The position numbers and the translations under genes are program-made. Positions 1-9,493 of a stretch of 33,232 bases of DNA are shown one piece after another. How positions within the stretch are numbered: position 1 is the first letter of the stretch; each line of letters starts with the position of its first letter. The notes under the pieces were generated by a model. That model saw nothing but the letters and a program-made list of their open reading frames with translations. It ran no database searches and was not told the origin of the DNA. The DNA is from an uncultured bacterium (GTDB lineage Bacteria; Bacteroidota; Bacteroidia; Sphingobacteriales; Sphingobacteriaceae). The stretch is taken from contig CAJBVG010000289.1 of the NCBI GenBank assembly GCA_903958995.1, positions 1 to 33,232 of the forward strand. The letters run 5' to 3'.

Positions 1-681
1 AACAGATTGAATAATCGTAAATGGCGTATTTAAAACTAAAGAAGCATTTTGTGGGTTCCCCCACCTAGAAGCGCTGATGGTTTGAATGGGTTTGGTTTGT
101 GTTCCACCTCGAGCAGCAATAACTAACAATCCTAAATATAAAATTACTGTAATTGTTTTTAATGCAACATATGGCTTGTTTTCAATTACTCTTATTTTTA
201 ATGTCCTTTTGTATAATACATAAAGCATATATGTTAGTATTCCCGAAATGATTAACAACCACCAGTAATCTTTAATGTAACTCGGTAACATTTGCCAAAT
301 ATCATTCTCACCGCTAAACAATTCGAAACCTGTTCTCTTTTTTTGAAATCTGAAATATTCAATATCAATAATATTAAATAAAATTCCCGCAAAATTACTT
401 GTCAAAAAAACAAACATTAACACCTTGTCATATATTCTATTTGGACTAAAATACAAACTTGGTATTACGAGCAGAATGTATAATAAATTGATGTATACGA
501 TAGCGGATAGATCGAATAAAATGCCAGACAAGAATGCTACAAATAAGTCGCTTAAGCTAGAATTGGAAAAACTATCGTAGTTGTAGATCAAAAATATAAG
601 TCTACAAATGAAGTAAATCGCTAATAATAAGAGCAATCTGCGTGTTAACACACGAATATGTAAGAATTTATAGGATAACAT
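1..681 (-). CDS. LTA synthase / sulfatase-superfamily membrane protein, N-terminal part (runs off the window start)
   Basis: Not in the ORF track because it is truncated. Hand translation of the minus strand from ATG at 681 gives an open frame MLSYKFLHIRVLTRRLLLLLAIYFICRLIFLIYNYDSF...FELFSGENDIWQMLPSYIKDYWWLLIISG...RGGTQTKPIQTISASRWGNPQNASLVLNTPFTIIQSV, with multiple TM helices and the typical start of LTA-synthase-like proteins. Confidence 0.75.
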   Translation of the reverse strand, partial: MLSYKFLHIRVLTRRLLLLLAIYFICRLIFLIYNYDSFSNSSLSDLFVAFLSGILFDLSAIVYINLLYILLVIPSLYFSPNRIYDKVLMFVFLTSNFAGILFNIIDIEYFRFQKKRTGFELFSGENDIWQMLPSYIKDYWWLLIISGILTYMLYVLYKRTLKIRVIENKPYVALKTITVILYLGLLVIAARGGTQTKPIQTISASRWGNPQNASLVLNTPFTIIQSV

Positions 682-755
682 GAATACTTAAAACCTTTGA
701 AAGCACAATATTATTTGATTTTTATTGAATATTAACTGAATATAAAAAAATATTC

Positions 756-763
756 TATTTTTG
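756..763 (+). promoter_or_regulatory. Bacteroidota-type -7 promoter element (TATTTTTG, matches TAnnTTTG) for metK
   Basis: TATTTTTG lies ~10 nt before the 5' end of the riboswitch-like element at 773. No clear TTG -33 box at 17-19 nt spacing (only CTG at 736-738). Confidence 0.45.
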
Positions 764-772
764 TCGCTCATT

Positions 773-833
773 ATGTGGATTGATTTGCTCGATTGCAACC
801 ACTCTAAAAAAAAGGCTAAAGCAGGAATACTGC
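773..833 (+). ncRNA. Candidate SAM-II-like riboswitch upstream of metK
   Basis: GTGG(775-778)-ATTGATTTGCTCGATTGCAA-CCAC(799-802)-TCTAAAAAAAAGGCTAAAGCAGG resembles the SAM-II core (P1 / UGAUUU...UUGCAA loop / P1' / A-rich linker / GCUAAA). Loop TTTGCT can pair with AGCAGG (pseudoknot, two G-U). Position immediately upstream of metK. Confidence 0.65.
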
Positions 834-881
834 AATCTATCCTTTCAACCCGCATCATATTGTAAACATTAAGAAATAATT

Positions 882-2135
882 ATGTCATATTTATTCACTT
901 CGGAGTCCGTTTCAGAGGGACATCCAGACAAAGTAGCCGATCAGATTTCTGACGCTTTAATTGATAACTTTTTAGCATTTGATGCTTCTTCAAAAGTAGC
1001 TTGCGAAACCTTAGTAACCACAGGTCAAGTAGTTTTAGCTGGTGAAGTAAAGTCAAGCGCTTATTTAGATGTACAAGAAATTGCACGTGGTGTAATCCGC
1101 AAAATCGGTTACACTAAATCAGAATACATGTTTGAAGCCAATTCTTGTGGTATTTTATCTGCAATTCATGAGCAATCAGCAGATATTAACCAAGGTGTTG
1201 AGCGTAAAAAGAAAGAAGATCAAGGTGCTGGTGACCAAGGTATGATGTTTGGTTATGCAACGAACGAAACTGCTGATTACATGCCATTAGCATTACATTT
1301 GGCTCATTCATTACTTATTGAACTTGCTGCTATTCGTCGTGAAAACAAAGAAATTAAGTATTTACGCCCTGATGCAAAATCGCAAGTAACATTAGAATAC
1401 GACGATAATAATCGTCCAGTTCGTATCGACTCAATCGTTATTTCTACTCAACATGATGATTTCGATTCGGAAAAGAAAATGTTAGACAAAATCAAAGCTG
1501 ACATTATTAAAGTGCTTATCCCTAGAGTAATGAAGAAATACCCTAAGTATAAATCATTATTCAACGACAAAATCAACTATCACATTAACCCAACTGGTAA
1601 ATTCGTTATCGGTGGACCACATGGTGATACAGGTTTAACAGGTCGTAAGATTATTGTTGACACTTACGGTGGTAAAGGTGCTCACGGTGGTGGAGCATTC
1701 TCAGGTAAAGATCCTTCAAAAGTAGACCGTTCTGCAGCATACGCGACTCGTCATATTGCAAAGAACATGGTTGCGGCTGGTTTATGCGAAGAAGTGCTAG
1801 TACAAGTATCCTATGCAATTGGAGTTGCTAAACCAATGGGTATTTATGTTAATACTTATGGAACAGCAAAAGTAAAAATGACAGACGGTGAGATTGCTAA
1901 GAAAATTGAAAAGATTTTCGATATGCGTCCATATGCTATTGAGCAACGTCTAAAATTACGTAATCCTATCTATTCGGAAACAGCTGCTTATGGCCATATG
2001 GGTCGTAAAAACGAAGTGGTTACTAAAACGTTTAAATCTCCAGGGGGAAAAGACATTAAAGTGAAGGTGGAGTTATTTACTTGGGAGAAATTGGACTATG
2101 TAGAGAAAGTGAAGAAAGATTTCAAATTGAAATAA
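882..2135 (+). CDS. metK: S-adenosylmethionine synthetase (methionine adenosyltransferase)
   Basis: [78 protein letters not shown] motifs. Confidence 0.98.
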   Translation: MSYLFTSESVSEGHPDKVADQISDALIDNFLAFDASSKVACETLVTTGQVVLAGEVKSSAYLDVQEIARGVIRKIGYTKSEYMFEANSCGILSAIHEQSADINQGVERKKKEDQGAGDQGMMFGYATNETADYMPLALHLAHSLLIELAAIRRENKEIKYLRPDAKSQVTLEYDDNNRPVRIDSIVISTQHDDFDSEKKMLDKIKADIIKVLIPRVMKKYPKYKSLFNDKINYHINPTGKFVIGGPHGDTGLTGRKIIVDTYGGKGAHGGGAFSGKDPSKVDRSAAYATRHIAKNMVAAGLCEEVLVQVSYAIGVAKPMGIYVNTYGTAKVKMTDGEIAKKIEKIFDMRPYAIEQRLKLRNPIYSETAAYGHMGRKNEVVTKTFKSPGGKDIKVKVELFTWEKLDYVEKVKKDFKLK

Positions 2136-2152
2136 TATCAATTAATAGATAT

Positions 2153-2187
2153 AAAAAAGCCCCGGAGGATACCTTCGGGGCTTTTTT
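2153..2187. terminator. Bidirectional intrinsic terminator downstream of metK
   Basis: AAAAAA-GCCCCGGAGG-ATA-CCTTCGGGGC-TTTTTT: GC-rich stem with A6/T6 flanks, 18 nt after the metK stop. Confidence 0.9.
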
Positions 2188-2229
2188 GTTGCATATATGC
2201 ATGTTTTTTAAAAAAGTTGCATATATGCA
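2188..2229. repeat. Direct repeat GTTGCATATATGCA x2 around the TTTTTTAAAAAA palindrome
   Basis: GTTGCATATATGCA at 2188-2201 and 2216-2229. Each contains the palindrome TGCATATATGCA. T6A6 at 2204-2215. Confidence 0.85.
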
Positions 2230-2233
2230 GGTA

Positions 2234-2265
2234 ATTGGTGGCACGACTTAAGTCATGCCACCAAT
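2234..2265. repeat. 32-bp near-perfect palindrome
   Basis: ATTGGTGGCA-C-GACTTAAGTC-A-TGCCACCAAT: 15 of 16 half-site positions pair. Lies 15 nt past the S9 peptidase stop (2281). Confidence 0.9.
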
Positions 2266-2280
2266 CTTTAAACAATGCTT

Positions 2281-4320
2281 TTATTTCAATGTCTCATCCA
2301 ACCATCTATAAAACTCTCTCTGCCACAAAATGCTATTCTGCGGCTTAGTCACCCAATGCCCTTCATCAGAGAAATATAAAAATCTGCTTTTGATCCCTTG
2401 CAATTGTGCTGCCGAAAAAGCTTGTAAGCCTTCACCTAGTGGCACTCTAAAATCTTTTTCATTGTGTATTACTAAAATTGGTGTATTCCAATTTTGTACA
2501 AATTTATGTGGCGAAAATGCTTCGTACGATTTTGGTTTTGGGTTTTTCCAATATGCTCCTTCTAAATCATGATTCGCAAAAAACACTTCTTCTGTTGCAC
2601 CATACATACTCTCCAAATTAAATACACCACAATGAGCAATGAAAGATTTAAAGCGGTTATTATGATGACCAGCTAACCAGTACACAGAGTAACCTCCGTA
2701 GCTTGCTCCAACAGCAGCTCTAAGAGTAGTATCAATGTATGGCTCCTTACTTACATCGTCAATCGCCGAAAGCAAGTCATTCATCGCTTGACCTCCCCAA
2801 TCTCCGCTAATCTCATCATTCCACTCTTGCCCAAATGATGGCAAACCTCTTCTGTTCGGAGCAATAACTACATATCCTTTTGATGCCATTAATTGATAGT
2901 TCCATCGGTAAGAAAAATTTTGACTTACTGTACTTTGTGGTCCACCTTGACAAACAAGTAAGCTTGGATATTTTTTATCCTTATCGAAATTCGGTGGGTA
3001 AATTACCCAAACTAACATTTCCTTATCATCTGTTGTGGTAACCATTCTTTTTTCCACTCTTCCCAATTTTAAACTTTCTAAAATTGCATCGTTAGTATGT
3101 GATAGTAAATAAGCATTACCTTTCAACGTTTCTATTCTGTAAATCTCTGTTGGTGCACTCATGTTTACTCGAGTGGCAATAATATTTGACACTTTACCAT
3201 CAAATGATAATTCTATTCCTCCTAAATCACTTAAGCCATTCGTGATTTTACGAATTGCATCTTTCTTAGCTGTTAATGAATATGAAAATAATTGATGAAT
3301 TGCATCTACGCAACTTGTAAAATAAATGGTTTTCGAATCCTTTGTCCAAACAATGTTATCTGCACTTTGATCTAAATTAGCTGTTGCTTCAACAAGTAAC
3401 TTGCTAGTTAAATCCATTATCATCAATCTGTTTTTATCGGCTTCGAATCCTGCACGTTTCATGCTTAACCATGCAATGTACTTGCCGTCTGGAGAAAATT
3501 TTGGGTCTACATCATAACCAACATTTGGAGCAGAGATGTTAATCGTTTTACCTGTTTCAATATTATATAAATATATTTCTGTGTTAGTGCTTACTGCATA
3601 AGCAGTACCACTTTCTTTTTTGCATGTGTATGCAATCGATTTGCCATCAGGGCTCCAACTCATTTGTTCTTCACCACCGAAAGGTTGTGTAGGTGCATCG
3701 AATTTTTCTCCTGGCATAACGTCAACTACAGCACCAAGCTTACCATCTTCGTACGAACTATACATTACATGGCTAAATGCTCCATCTTCCCATTGAGTCC
3801 AGTGACGCATCATTAATCCATCATATTCTAATGCATTTGCTTTAGGTAAATCTGGATATCTTTTTTTAACTGTGTATTCTAAATCTATTTCTTGTGAAAA
3901 ATAAATATGCTTTTGTGTTGGTGAGTAATTAAAATTATAAACCCCACCATCGATGTTACTTATCTGTTTTTTATCTGTTCCATCTGAATTCATCTCCCAC
4001 AATTGCGACTCGCCGGATTCGGCACTTAAATATCCAATTTTTTTACCATCGGGTCTCCAACGTGCATTCGATTCTGATGTTGGTGTTGCTGTTAATTGCT
4101 TAGGTGTGCCTCCAGCTGATGGCACTAACCATAAATCAGTACTCCCTTTGTTTTCATCTACCTTATAGGTGGTTATTTGATAAACTACTGACTTGCCATC
4201 AGGAGAAACTTTAGGTTCGGCAACACGACCAAATTTCCATAACGTTTCTGGTTGCATTGTATTTTGAGCAAATGAACTGCCTCCAATTAACAATGCCGAA
4301 ATAAATAATAATCTTTTCAT
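2281..4320 (-). CDS. S9-family (prolyl oligopeptidase / DPP-like) peptidase with TolB/WD40-like propeller repeats, secreted
   Basis: Signal peptide MKRLLFISALLIGGSSFAQ (start ATG at 4320, not the longer ORF start at 4374). SPDGKxIAY propeller repeats; GASYGGYSVYW nucleophile elbow; HNEKDFRVP; DEGHW. Confidence 0.93.
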   Translation of the reverse strand: MKRLLFISALLIGGSSFAQNTMQPETLWKFGRVAEPKVSPDGKSVVYQITTYKVDENKGSTDLWLVPSAGGTPKQLTATPTSESNARWRPDGKKIGYLSAESGESQLWEMNSDGTDKKQISNIDGGVYNFNYSPTQKHIYFSQEIDLEYTVKKRYPDLPKANALEYDGLMMRHWTQWEDGAFSHVMYSSYEDGKLGAVVDVMPGEKFDAPTQPFGGEEQMSWSPDGKSIAYTCKKESGTAYAVSTNTEIYLYNIETGKTINISAPNVGYDVDPKFSPDGKYIAWLSMKRAGFEADKNRLMIMDLTSKLLVEATANLDQSADNIVWTKDSKTIYFTSCVDAIHQLFSYSLTAKKDAIRKITNGLSDLGGIELSFDGKVSNIIATRVNMSAPTEIYRIETLKGNAYLLSHTNDAILESLKLGRVEKRMVTTTDDKEMLVWVIYPPNFDKDKKYPSLLVCQGGPQSTVSQNFSYRWNYQLMASKGYVVIAPNRRGLPSFGQEWNDEISGDWGGQAMNDLLSAIDDVSKEPYIDTTLRAAVGASYGGYSVYWLAGHHNNRFKSFIAHCGVFNLESMYGATEEVFFANHDLEGAYWKNPKPKSYEAFSPHKFVQNWNTPILVIHNEKDFRVPLGEGLQAFSAAQLQGIKSRFLYFSDEGHWVTKPQNSILWQREFYRWLDETLK

Positions 4321-4336
4321 GAGTATATCGTGGTAT

Positions 4337-4459
4337 TTAATTACATCCTTTATAGGCCATATAACCAACAACAAGCCAAGCTATTCCTTTTATAAGAAAA
4401 AAAAGAAAGCCCAGGAGTCCTAGTTTCTTTAGCCATTGCGTTTTTTGTTCTTGTTTCAT
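4337..4459 (-). CDS. Small 40-aa single-TM membrane protein (not in supplied ORF list)
   Basis: MKQEQKTQWLKKLGLLGFLFFLIKGIAWLVVGYMAYKGCN*. Its ATG overlaps the stop of the upstream DUF5686 gene as TAATG, and it ends 16 nt before the S9 peptidase start. Confidence 0.6.
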   Translation of the reverse strand: MKQEQKTQWLKKLGLLGFLFFLIKGIAWLVVGYMAYKGCN

Positions 4460-6939
4460 TAAAATGAAATGGAGAGATTTAATTTAAAAGCTAAGTTATC
4501 CTTTTCTACAGAATTTTTATAGGCCCCATACCTATAATAAACACCAAGACCTAATCCAGTATTATAAATATTTGATTTTAATACCAGTAAATCACTAAAT
4601 AGTAATCCACTTTCAACATATCCTTTTTCCATAGTCTTAAACACTACTCCTGTGTGTTGGGTAGTATTCGATAAGCTTCCTATTCCATAAGCTGTAGAAA
4701 TGCCTATGCCAGGTTTAACATATTTGCTTTGATAAAGTAATTTACCGAAATCATGTAGCACAAACAAACTCGCTTGTTGTGTTGATAGAAATTCATTCAT
4801 ACGCATGGTTTCAAAATAACCTTGACTCGCCAAACTGAAACTTCCATTATAGTTTGATCTACCTGTGTATGCGAATGGATATGGCACACTTCCTTTAATG
4901 TATCCAGCAGATAATTGTACATGCGTGATTCCAATATTACGAATGGTAAACGCTTTCTTAATACTTAAATCAAACTTCCAATAATCGCCTTTCCAATTAT
5001 CATCTATACTTTTTGCATAAGCCATGTTAAACCACACCACTGGATATTTAGTGCCTAGAGAAATTCGTTGTTTAGATTGTCGCATAAAGGTTTCTCGGTA
5101 TGCCCATCGTGTACTCATACCAATCTCACGTGTTTCAAAAATGTTAAACATTTTAGCATCTTGTGTAAATTGATAGGCATTAGTTACGCTTCTTTTATAT
5201 TGCGATGCATATACATAATGTAATAAATATTTTTGTGAGCGAATACTCAATTGACTCTCTATACCTTCTTGCCAATCCATGTTGTTCATTAGTATGTTTC
5301 GATAAGTATCGAATTTCGTTTTCTTGTCTCCTCTAAAAAATGTTCCTCCAGATTCAACTACATCTTTAGATATACTTGCTTTCCATTCTATATCTTGTTT
5401 TAAAAATATTGGAACAGTAAGACTGCTTCCATACTTAAATTGATGATCTTTTGTACCCCAAGCAAAATAGGCCTCTGTGTTAAAATATTTGCTGAATTTT
5501 TCTGATGTCCCAATGCCTAGACCTAAACGGATTCCTTCATAATCATTATATGAACTAATTATTCTCTTTAAATCAAATTGTATATATCCATAAGGAATAT
5601 ATCCTTTTGTGAACACATCAAATAACTTCGCTTTCTCATCAAATTTTTCTGCTTTGCCTATACTATCAACTATATAATACGTTTGTTTTTCTAATCGATC
5701 TAAGGTATCTACTCGATATTTATTTAATAGCGAATCGGAATTATTTTTAATTGATTTTCTATCGTAATCTATAACTACTCCATCAAACTTTTTCTTTGTC
5801 TGATCAACTCCTATTTCTATATCTTTAATATATGTTCTGCCTATTCCAATCATCTTCCTGTTTTCAATTTGAACTAGAGAAACTAAATCCAAGTCAGTAT
5901 TGAGTTGTGTGGGAAACCATGCGCCACTTATTTTCTCATATTGTTGCTGAACTTTGATTTTGAAATATGAACTTTTTTCGGGTTCTGCAATAACATTTTG
6001 CACTGCATATCCATCTTTATTAATATAGAGTAGACCTTTTAATCCATCGAAATTTCTTCCTTTGCCAGGCTTAAATGAAATCACAAAAACAGAATCCTCG
6101 TTTTGCAATAAAGTATCTTCAAGCGCGAAAAAATATTTTTCGGTGCTGCCTTTGCTTATTGGACTCAAATAATTTTTATCTAGCACCTTCATGTAATCTT
6201 TATAAAAAGAAAACGATTGAAATTGAGAGGCGATTAAAACAAACATTGGATTTTTTAATCCTGATATTTTAACGGCTTTTATTTGTTCCTTGTTTTTTTC
6301 TGGAAATAAAAAATCGCGCTGTGTTACAGTCTCTGTAATAAATAAATGTTGTTTTTCGAATAATGAATCTGTAGATTTTTTCTCCTTGGCAATTCTATTT
6401 AAAATTGAATCTTTTTGGTATTGATAATTTTTACTCGTACTATCTAGTTTAGAAATTTTGTATTTTATTGCTCTAGGGAAAATCGCAGTGTCTTCTTTCC
6501 CTGTAAAAACAAACTTATTATAAGAGGTGTATTTAAAGGATGGTAATTTTTCGGGATTGTTTTCGTTTTTATGTTCAATAACCTTTTTGATAATTTTGTT
6601 AGCTGGGTTTTCTCCTGCAATAATTTGAACTTCTCTTATATTGTTTTCTTTTATGCTTAATGTGATTTCATTTTCTATTGATTTTTTTAACCTTACCTCT
6701 TTGGCTAAATACCCTACGTATTGAAAACGTACCAATATTTCTTCATTTATTGATTTAAGTATAAATCTTCCATCAATATCTGTTTGTGTGCCTTTGTCCT
6801 CGCCAACAATAGTAACAGCAACAAAAGGCAATTCTTTTTTGGTTTGTTTATCGAGCACCTTACCTTTAAATTGATAAGTTTGAGCATTAGTGCTTGTGAA
6901 GTGAAGGAAGAAGAATAGAAAAACGTAAAGTTTTCTCAT
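4459..6939 (-). CDS. DUF5686 / carboxypeptidase-like regulatory-domain outer-membrane protein
   Basis: Signal peptide; FKGKVLDKQTKKELPFVAVTIVGEDKGTQTDIDGRFIL (CarboxypepD_reg-like), REVQIIAGENPANKIIKKVIEHKNENNP, C-terminal barrel-like region. Confidence 0.88.
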   Translation of the reverse strand: MRKLYVFLFFFLHFTSTNAQTYQFKGKVLDKQTKKELPFVAVTIVGEDKGTQTDIDGRFILKSINEEILVRFQYVGYLAKEVRLKKSIENEITLSIKENNIREVQIIAGENPANKIIKKVIEHKNENNPEKLPSFKYTSYNKFVFTGKEDTAIFPRAIKYKISKLDSTSKNYQYQKDSILNRIAKEKKSTDSLFEKQHLFITETVTQRDFLFPEKNKEQIKAVKISGLKNPMFVLIASQFQSFSFYKDYMKVLDKNYLSPISKGSTEKYFFALEDTLLQNEDSVFVISFKPGKGRNFDGLKGLLYINKDGYAVQNVIAEPEKSSYFKIKVQQQYEKISGAWFPTQLNTDLDLVSLVQIENRKMIGIGRTYIKDIEIGVDQTKKKFDGVVIDYDRKSIKNNSDSLLNKYRVDTLDRLEKQTYYIVDSIGKAEKFDEKAKLFDVFTKGYIPYGYIQFDLKRIISSYNDYEGIRLGLGIGTSEKFSKYFNTEAYFAWGTKDHQFKYGSSLTVPIFLKQDIEWKASISKDVVESGGTFFRGDKKTKFDTYRNILMNNMDWQEGIESQLSIRSQKYLLHYVYASQYKRSVTNAYQFTQDAKMFNIFETREIGMSTRWAYRETFMRQSKQRISLGTKYPVVWFNMAYAKSIDDNWKGDYWKFDLSIKKAFTIRNIGITHVQLSAGYIKGSVPYPFAYTGRSNYNGSFSLASQGYFETMRMNEFLSTQQASLFVLHDFGKLLYQSKYVKPGIGISTAYGIGSLSNTTQHTGVVFKTMEKGYVESGLLFSDLLVLKSNIYNTGLGLGVYYRYGAYKNSVEKDNLAFKLNLSISF

Positions 6940-7009
6940 AGAGAATTTTAGAATATTTCACATAATTACTTTAAATTACTAATATAATAAACATAGTAAC
7001 AGCTTTTTT

Positions 7010-7558
7010 ATGAACGAAAATCACAATCCTTGGACTACCGTTTCATCTAAGGAAATCTACGATAACCCTTGGATAAATCTAACCGAACATAATGTCATTA
7101 ATCCTAATGGTGGAAAAGGTATTTATGGAAAAGTGCATTTTAAGAATCTTGCAATTGGTATTATTCCTTTGTTTGAAAATGGAGATACGCTACTTGTTGG
7201 GCAATATCGTTACCCTCTAAATGCCTATTCATGGGAATTACCCGAAGGTGGTGGAAAGCTGGATGTGGATCCTATTGATTCTGCCCAAAGAGAATTGTTA
7301 GAAGAAACTGGACTAACAGCAAAACATTGGACCAAATTACTAGAAATGCATTTATCGAACTCCGTTAGCGACGAATTGAGTATCATCTACATTGCCGAAG
7401 GTCTTACGGAAGGAGAATCGGAACCTGAAGAAACAGAACAGTTGCAAATAAAGAGATTACCCGTTTCAGAAGCAATAGATATGGTTATGCGTGGTGAAAT
7501 AACAGATTCGATGACTGTAGCAGGATTGTTAAAGTTCAAAGTTTTGAGGGGAAATTAA
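7010..7558 (+). CDS. NUDIX hydrolase (ADP-ribose pyrophosphatase-like)
   Basis: Nudix box variant GGGKLDVDPIDSAQRELLEETGL preceded by YSWELPEG. Confidence 0.93.
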   Translation: MNENHNPWTTVSSKEIYDNPWINLTEHNVINPNGGKGIYGKVHFKNLAIGIIPLFENGDTLLVGQYRYPLNAYSWELPEGGGKLDVDPIDSAQRELLEETGLTAKHWTKLLEMHLSNSVSDELSIIYIAEGLTEGESEPEETEQLQIKRLPVSEAIDMVMRGEITDSMTVAGLLKFKVLRGN

Positions 7559-7576
7559 TTCTTCCTAGTTTTAAAC

Positions 7577-9247
7577 ATGAAACAAATATTCACCATTCTA
7601 GGATTATTGATTTGTTTATCGAATAGTTCTTTCGCTCAATTAGGTACAGGCTTACCTGAAAAATTTTCGCGGAAGGATTCTCTTCGCGGAACACTTAGCC
7701 CTGAAAGAGCTAATTATGATGTGACTTTCTATAATCTAGATATCAAAATTGATATCGAGAATAAATATATTTCTGGCTCTAACCTTATTCAATTTAAAGT
7801 ATTAAATAGTTTACCTGTTTTACAATTCGACTTGTTCGATAATTTAAAAATTAATAGTGTAGAGTGGGATGGAAAGAAATTAGAATTTAAAAGAGAATAT
7901 AATGCAGTGTTTGTTTCTTTTCCAACAGCATTAACCGCTGGAACATCGTCATCAATTAAAATTTATTATGAAGGAAACCCAATCATAGCTAAACGTGCAC
8001 CTTGGGATGGAGGCTTTGTTTTCAAAACAGACAAAAACGGCAAACCCTTTGTAGCTGTAGCTTGTCAAGGTACAGGTGCAAGTTTATGGTGGCCTACTAA
8101 AGATCATCAAAGTGATGAATCCGATAGTATGGCAATCAATATTACTAGCTCTTCTAATTTAGAAGAAGTTTCAAACGGCAGACTTCGTGCAAAAAAAGAA
8201 ATTGGAAATGGATACACTCGTTTCGAGTGGTTCGTATCTAGCCCAATAAACAATTATGATGTCAGTGTAAATATTGCTGATTATGCACATTGGACCGATC
8301 AATATAAAAGTAAAGTTGATGGCGAAAATTTATCTCTAGATTATTATGTTTTAAAAGACGATTTAGAAAAAGCGCAAAAACAATTTGAACAAGTGAAACC
8401 AATGATGGATGCTTTTGAAAAACGTTTTGGTAAATATCCTTTCTATGTAGATGGATATAAACTTGTACAAACTCCTTACTTGGGTATGGAACACCAAAGT
8501 TGTGTGGCTTATGGTAATCAATATAAAAATGGCTATTTAGGTTTCGATTTGTCGGGTTCTGGTGAAGGAAAAAAATTCGATTACATCATCATCCACGAAT
8601 CAGCTCACGAATGGTGGGGAAATTCAATCACCTCATATGATATTGCCGACATGTGGATACACGAAGGGTTTGGTCAATACTCCGAAACTGTTTACCTAGA
8701 AGAAATGTACGGGAAAGAAAGTGCTGTGAAATATTTGAATGGTCTGAAAAATGGTGTAGGTAATAAAGCTGCTATTATCGGTCCATATGGAGTAAACAAA
8801 GAAGGAAGTGGAGACATGTATCCTAAGGGAGCATTATTCCTTAATACACTTCGTAATTATATCGATAATGATTTAGTATGGTGGGATATTGTTGCCTCTC
8901 TTCAAAAAACATATCGCCATAAAAATATTTCTACAGAAGATGTGATGAATCTTATGAATGCTAAAAGCGGTAAAAATTTAAAACCTTATTTTGATGTCTA
9001 TTTAAGACAAGGTTCTTTGCCAATTTTTACTATTGAACTTCTAGAACAAAACAAAAGTGTTTTGGTAAAATATAGTTGGAATAATGTTGTTGATGGATTT
9101 GTATTACCAATCAATATTAAATTAAAAGGCTCTGAAGAAATTATCACTCTTAGTCCTGATAAAAAAGAAGTGTTAATACCAGGAGTAAATAAAGATCAAA
9201 TAGAAGTAGATAAAAGCAAAGCCTACTTTAAACTAGAATTGAAGTAA
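7577..9247 (+). CDS. M1-family (gluzincin) metallopeptidase, secreted
   Basis: Signal peptide; HESAHEWWGNS (HExxH) with downstream WIHEGFGQYSE providing the third zinc ligand. Confidence 0.93.
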   Translation: MKQIFTILGLLICLSNSSFAQLGTGLPEKFSRKDSLRGTLSPERANYDVTFYNLDIKIDIENKYISGSNLIQFKVLNSLPVLQFDLFDNLKINSVEWDGKKLEFKREYNAVFVSFPTALTAGTSSSIKIYYEGNPIIAKRAPWDGGFVFKTDKNGKPFVAVACQGTGASLWWPTKDHQSDESDSMAINITSSSNLEEVSNGRLRAKKEIGNGYTRFEWFVSSPINNYDVSVNIADYAHWTDQYKSKVDGENLSLDYYVLKDDLEKAQKQFEQVKPMMDAFEKRFGKYPFYVDGYKLVQTPYLGMEHQSCVAYGNQYKNGYLGFDLSGSGEGKKFDYIIIHESAHEWWGNSITSYDIADMWIHEGFGQYSETVYLEEMYGKESAVKYLNGLKNGVGNKAAIIGPYGVNKEGSGDMYPKGALFLNTLRNYIDNDLVWWDIVASLQKTYRHKNISTEDVMNLMNAKSGKNLKPYFDVYLRQGSLPIFTIELLEQNKSVLVKYSWNNVVDGFVLPINIKLKGSEEIITLSPDKKEVLIPGVNKDQIEVDKSKAYFKLELK

Positions 9248-9279
9248 ATGCGTAAATGTGCAGATTAAATTTGCACATT
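9244..9279. terminator. Hairpin between convergent genes (M1 peptidase / xseB), with a short degenerate 8-nt repeat
   Basis: AATGTGCA(9255-9262)...TGCACATT(9272-9279) perfect 8-bp stem. Left side reads GTAAATGC|GTAAATGT|GC starting at the M1 stop codon. Confidence 0.55.
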
Positions 9280-9280
9280 G

Positions 9281-9493
9281 TTACTCAGGGATGCTTTTTC
9301 GTTCCATCTGTTTGATGATTTTGTTCACTTCAACTTCTGTTGAGCGAAGCTTTGCTTGACAAAATGTGATCAGCTCTGATGCGCGTTTTACTTTTTCTGC
9401 AAGCACATCAACAGACACCGTTTCATCTTCGATTTCTGAAGCAATTATTCTTAATTCTTCAAACGCCTGCTCATAGGTCATATTTTTTTCCAT
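9281..9493 (-). CDS. xseB: Exodeoxyribonuclease VII small subunit
   Basis: MTYEQAFEELRIIASEIEDETVSVDVLAEKVKRASELITFCQAKLRSTEVEVNKII; follows and overlaps xseA. Confidence 0.95.
   Translation of the reverse strand: MEKNMTYEQAFEELRIIASEIEDETVSVDVLAEKVKRASELITFCQAKLRSTEVEVNKIIKQMERKSIPE

Noticed and set aside
895-1086. Minus-strand ORF antisense to metK (63 aa), and similar short antisense ORFs at 2330, 3953, 6075, 10363, 11637, 12109, 13571, 13990, 15195, 15371, 16253, 16949, 19046, 19400, 22052, 22632, 22678, 24154, 24529, 26143, 26566, 27905, 28148, 28965, 29331, 30424, 30925, 31369
   Set aside because: All lie wholly or mostly opposite well-supported genes, with no recognisable domains or independent start context; treated as shadow ORFs.
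4321-4374. N-terminal extension of the S9 peptidase ORF to 4374
   Set aside because: The signal peptide begins at MKRLLFISALL (4320), and the extension overlaps the better-supported 40-aa ORF in another frame.
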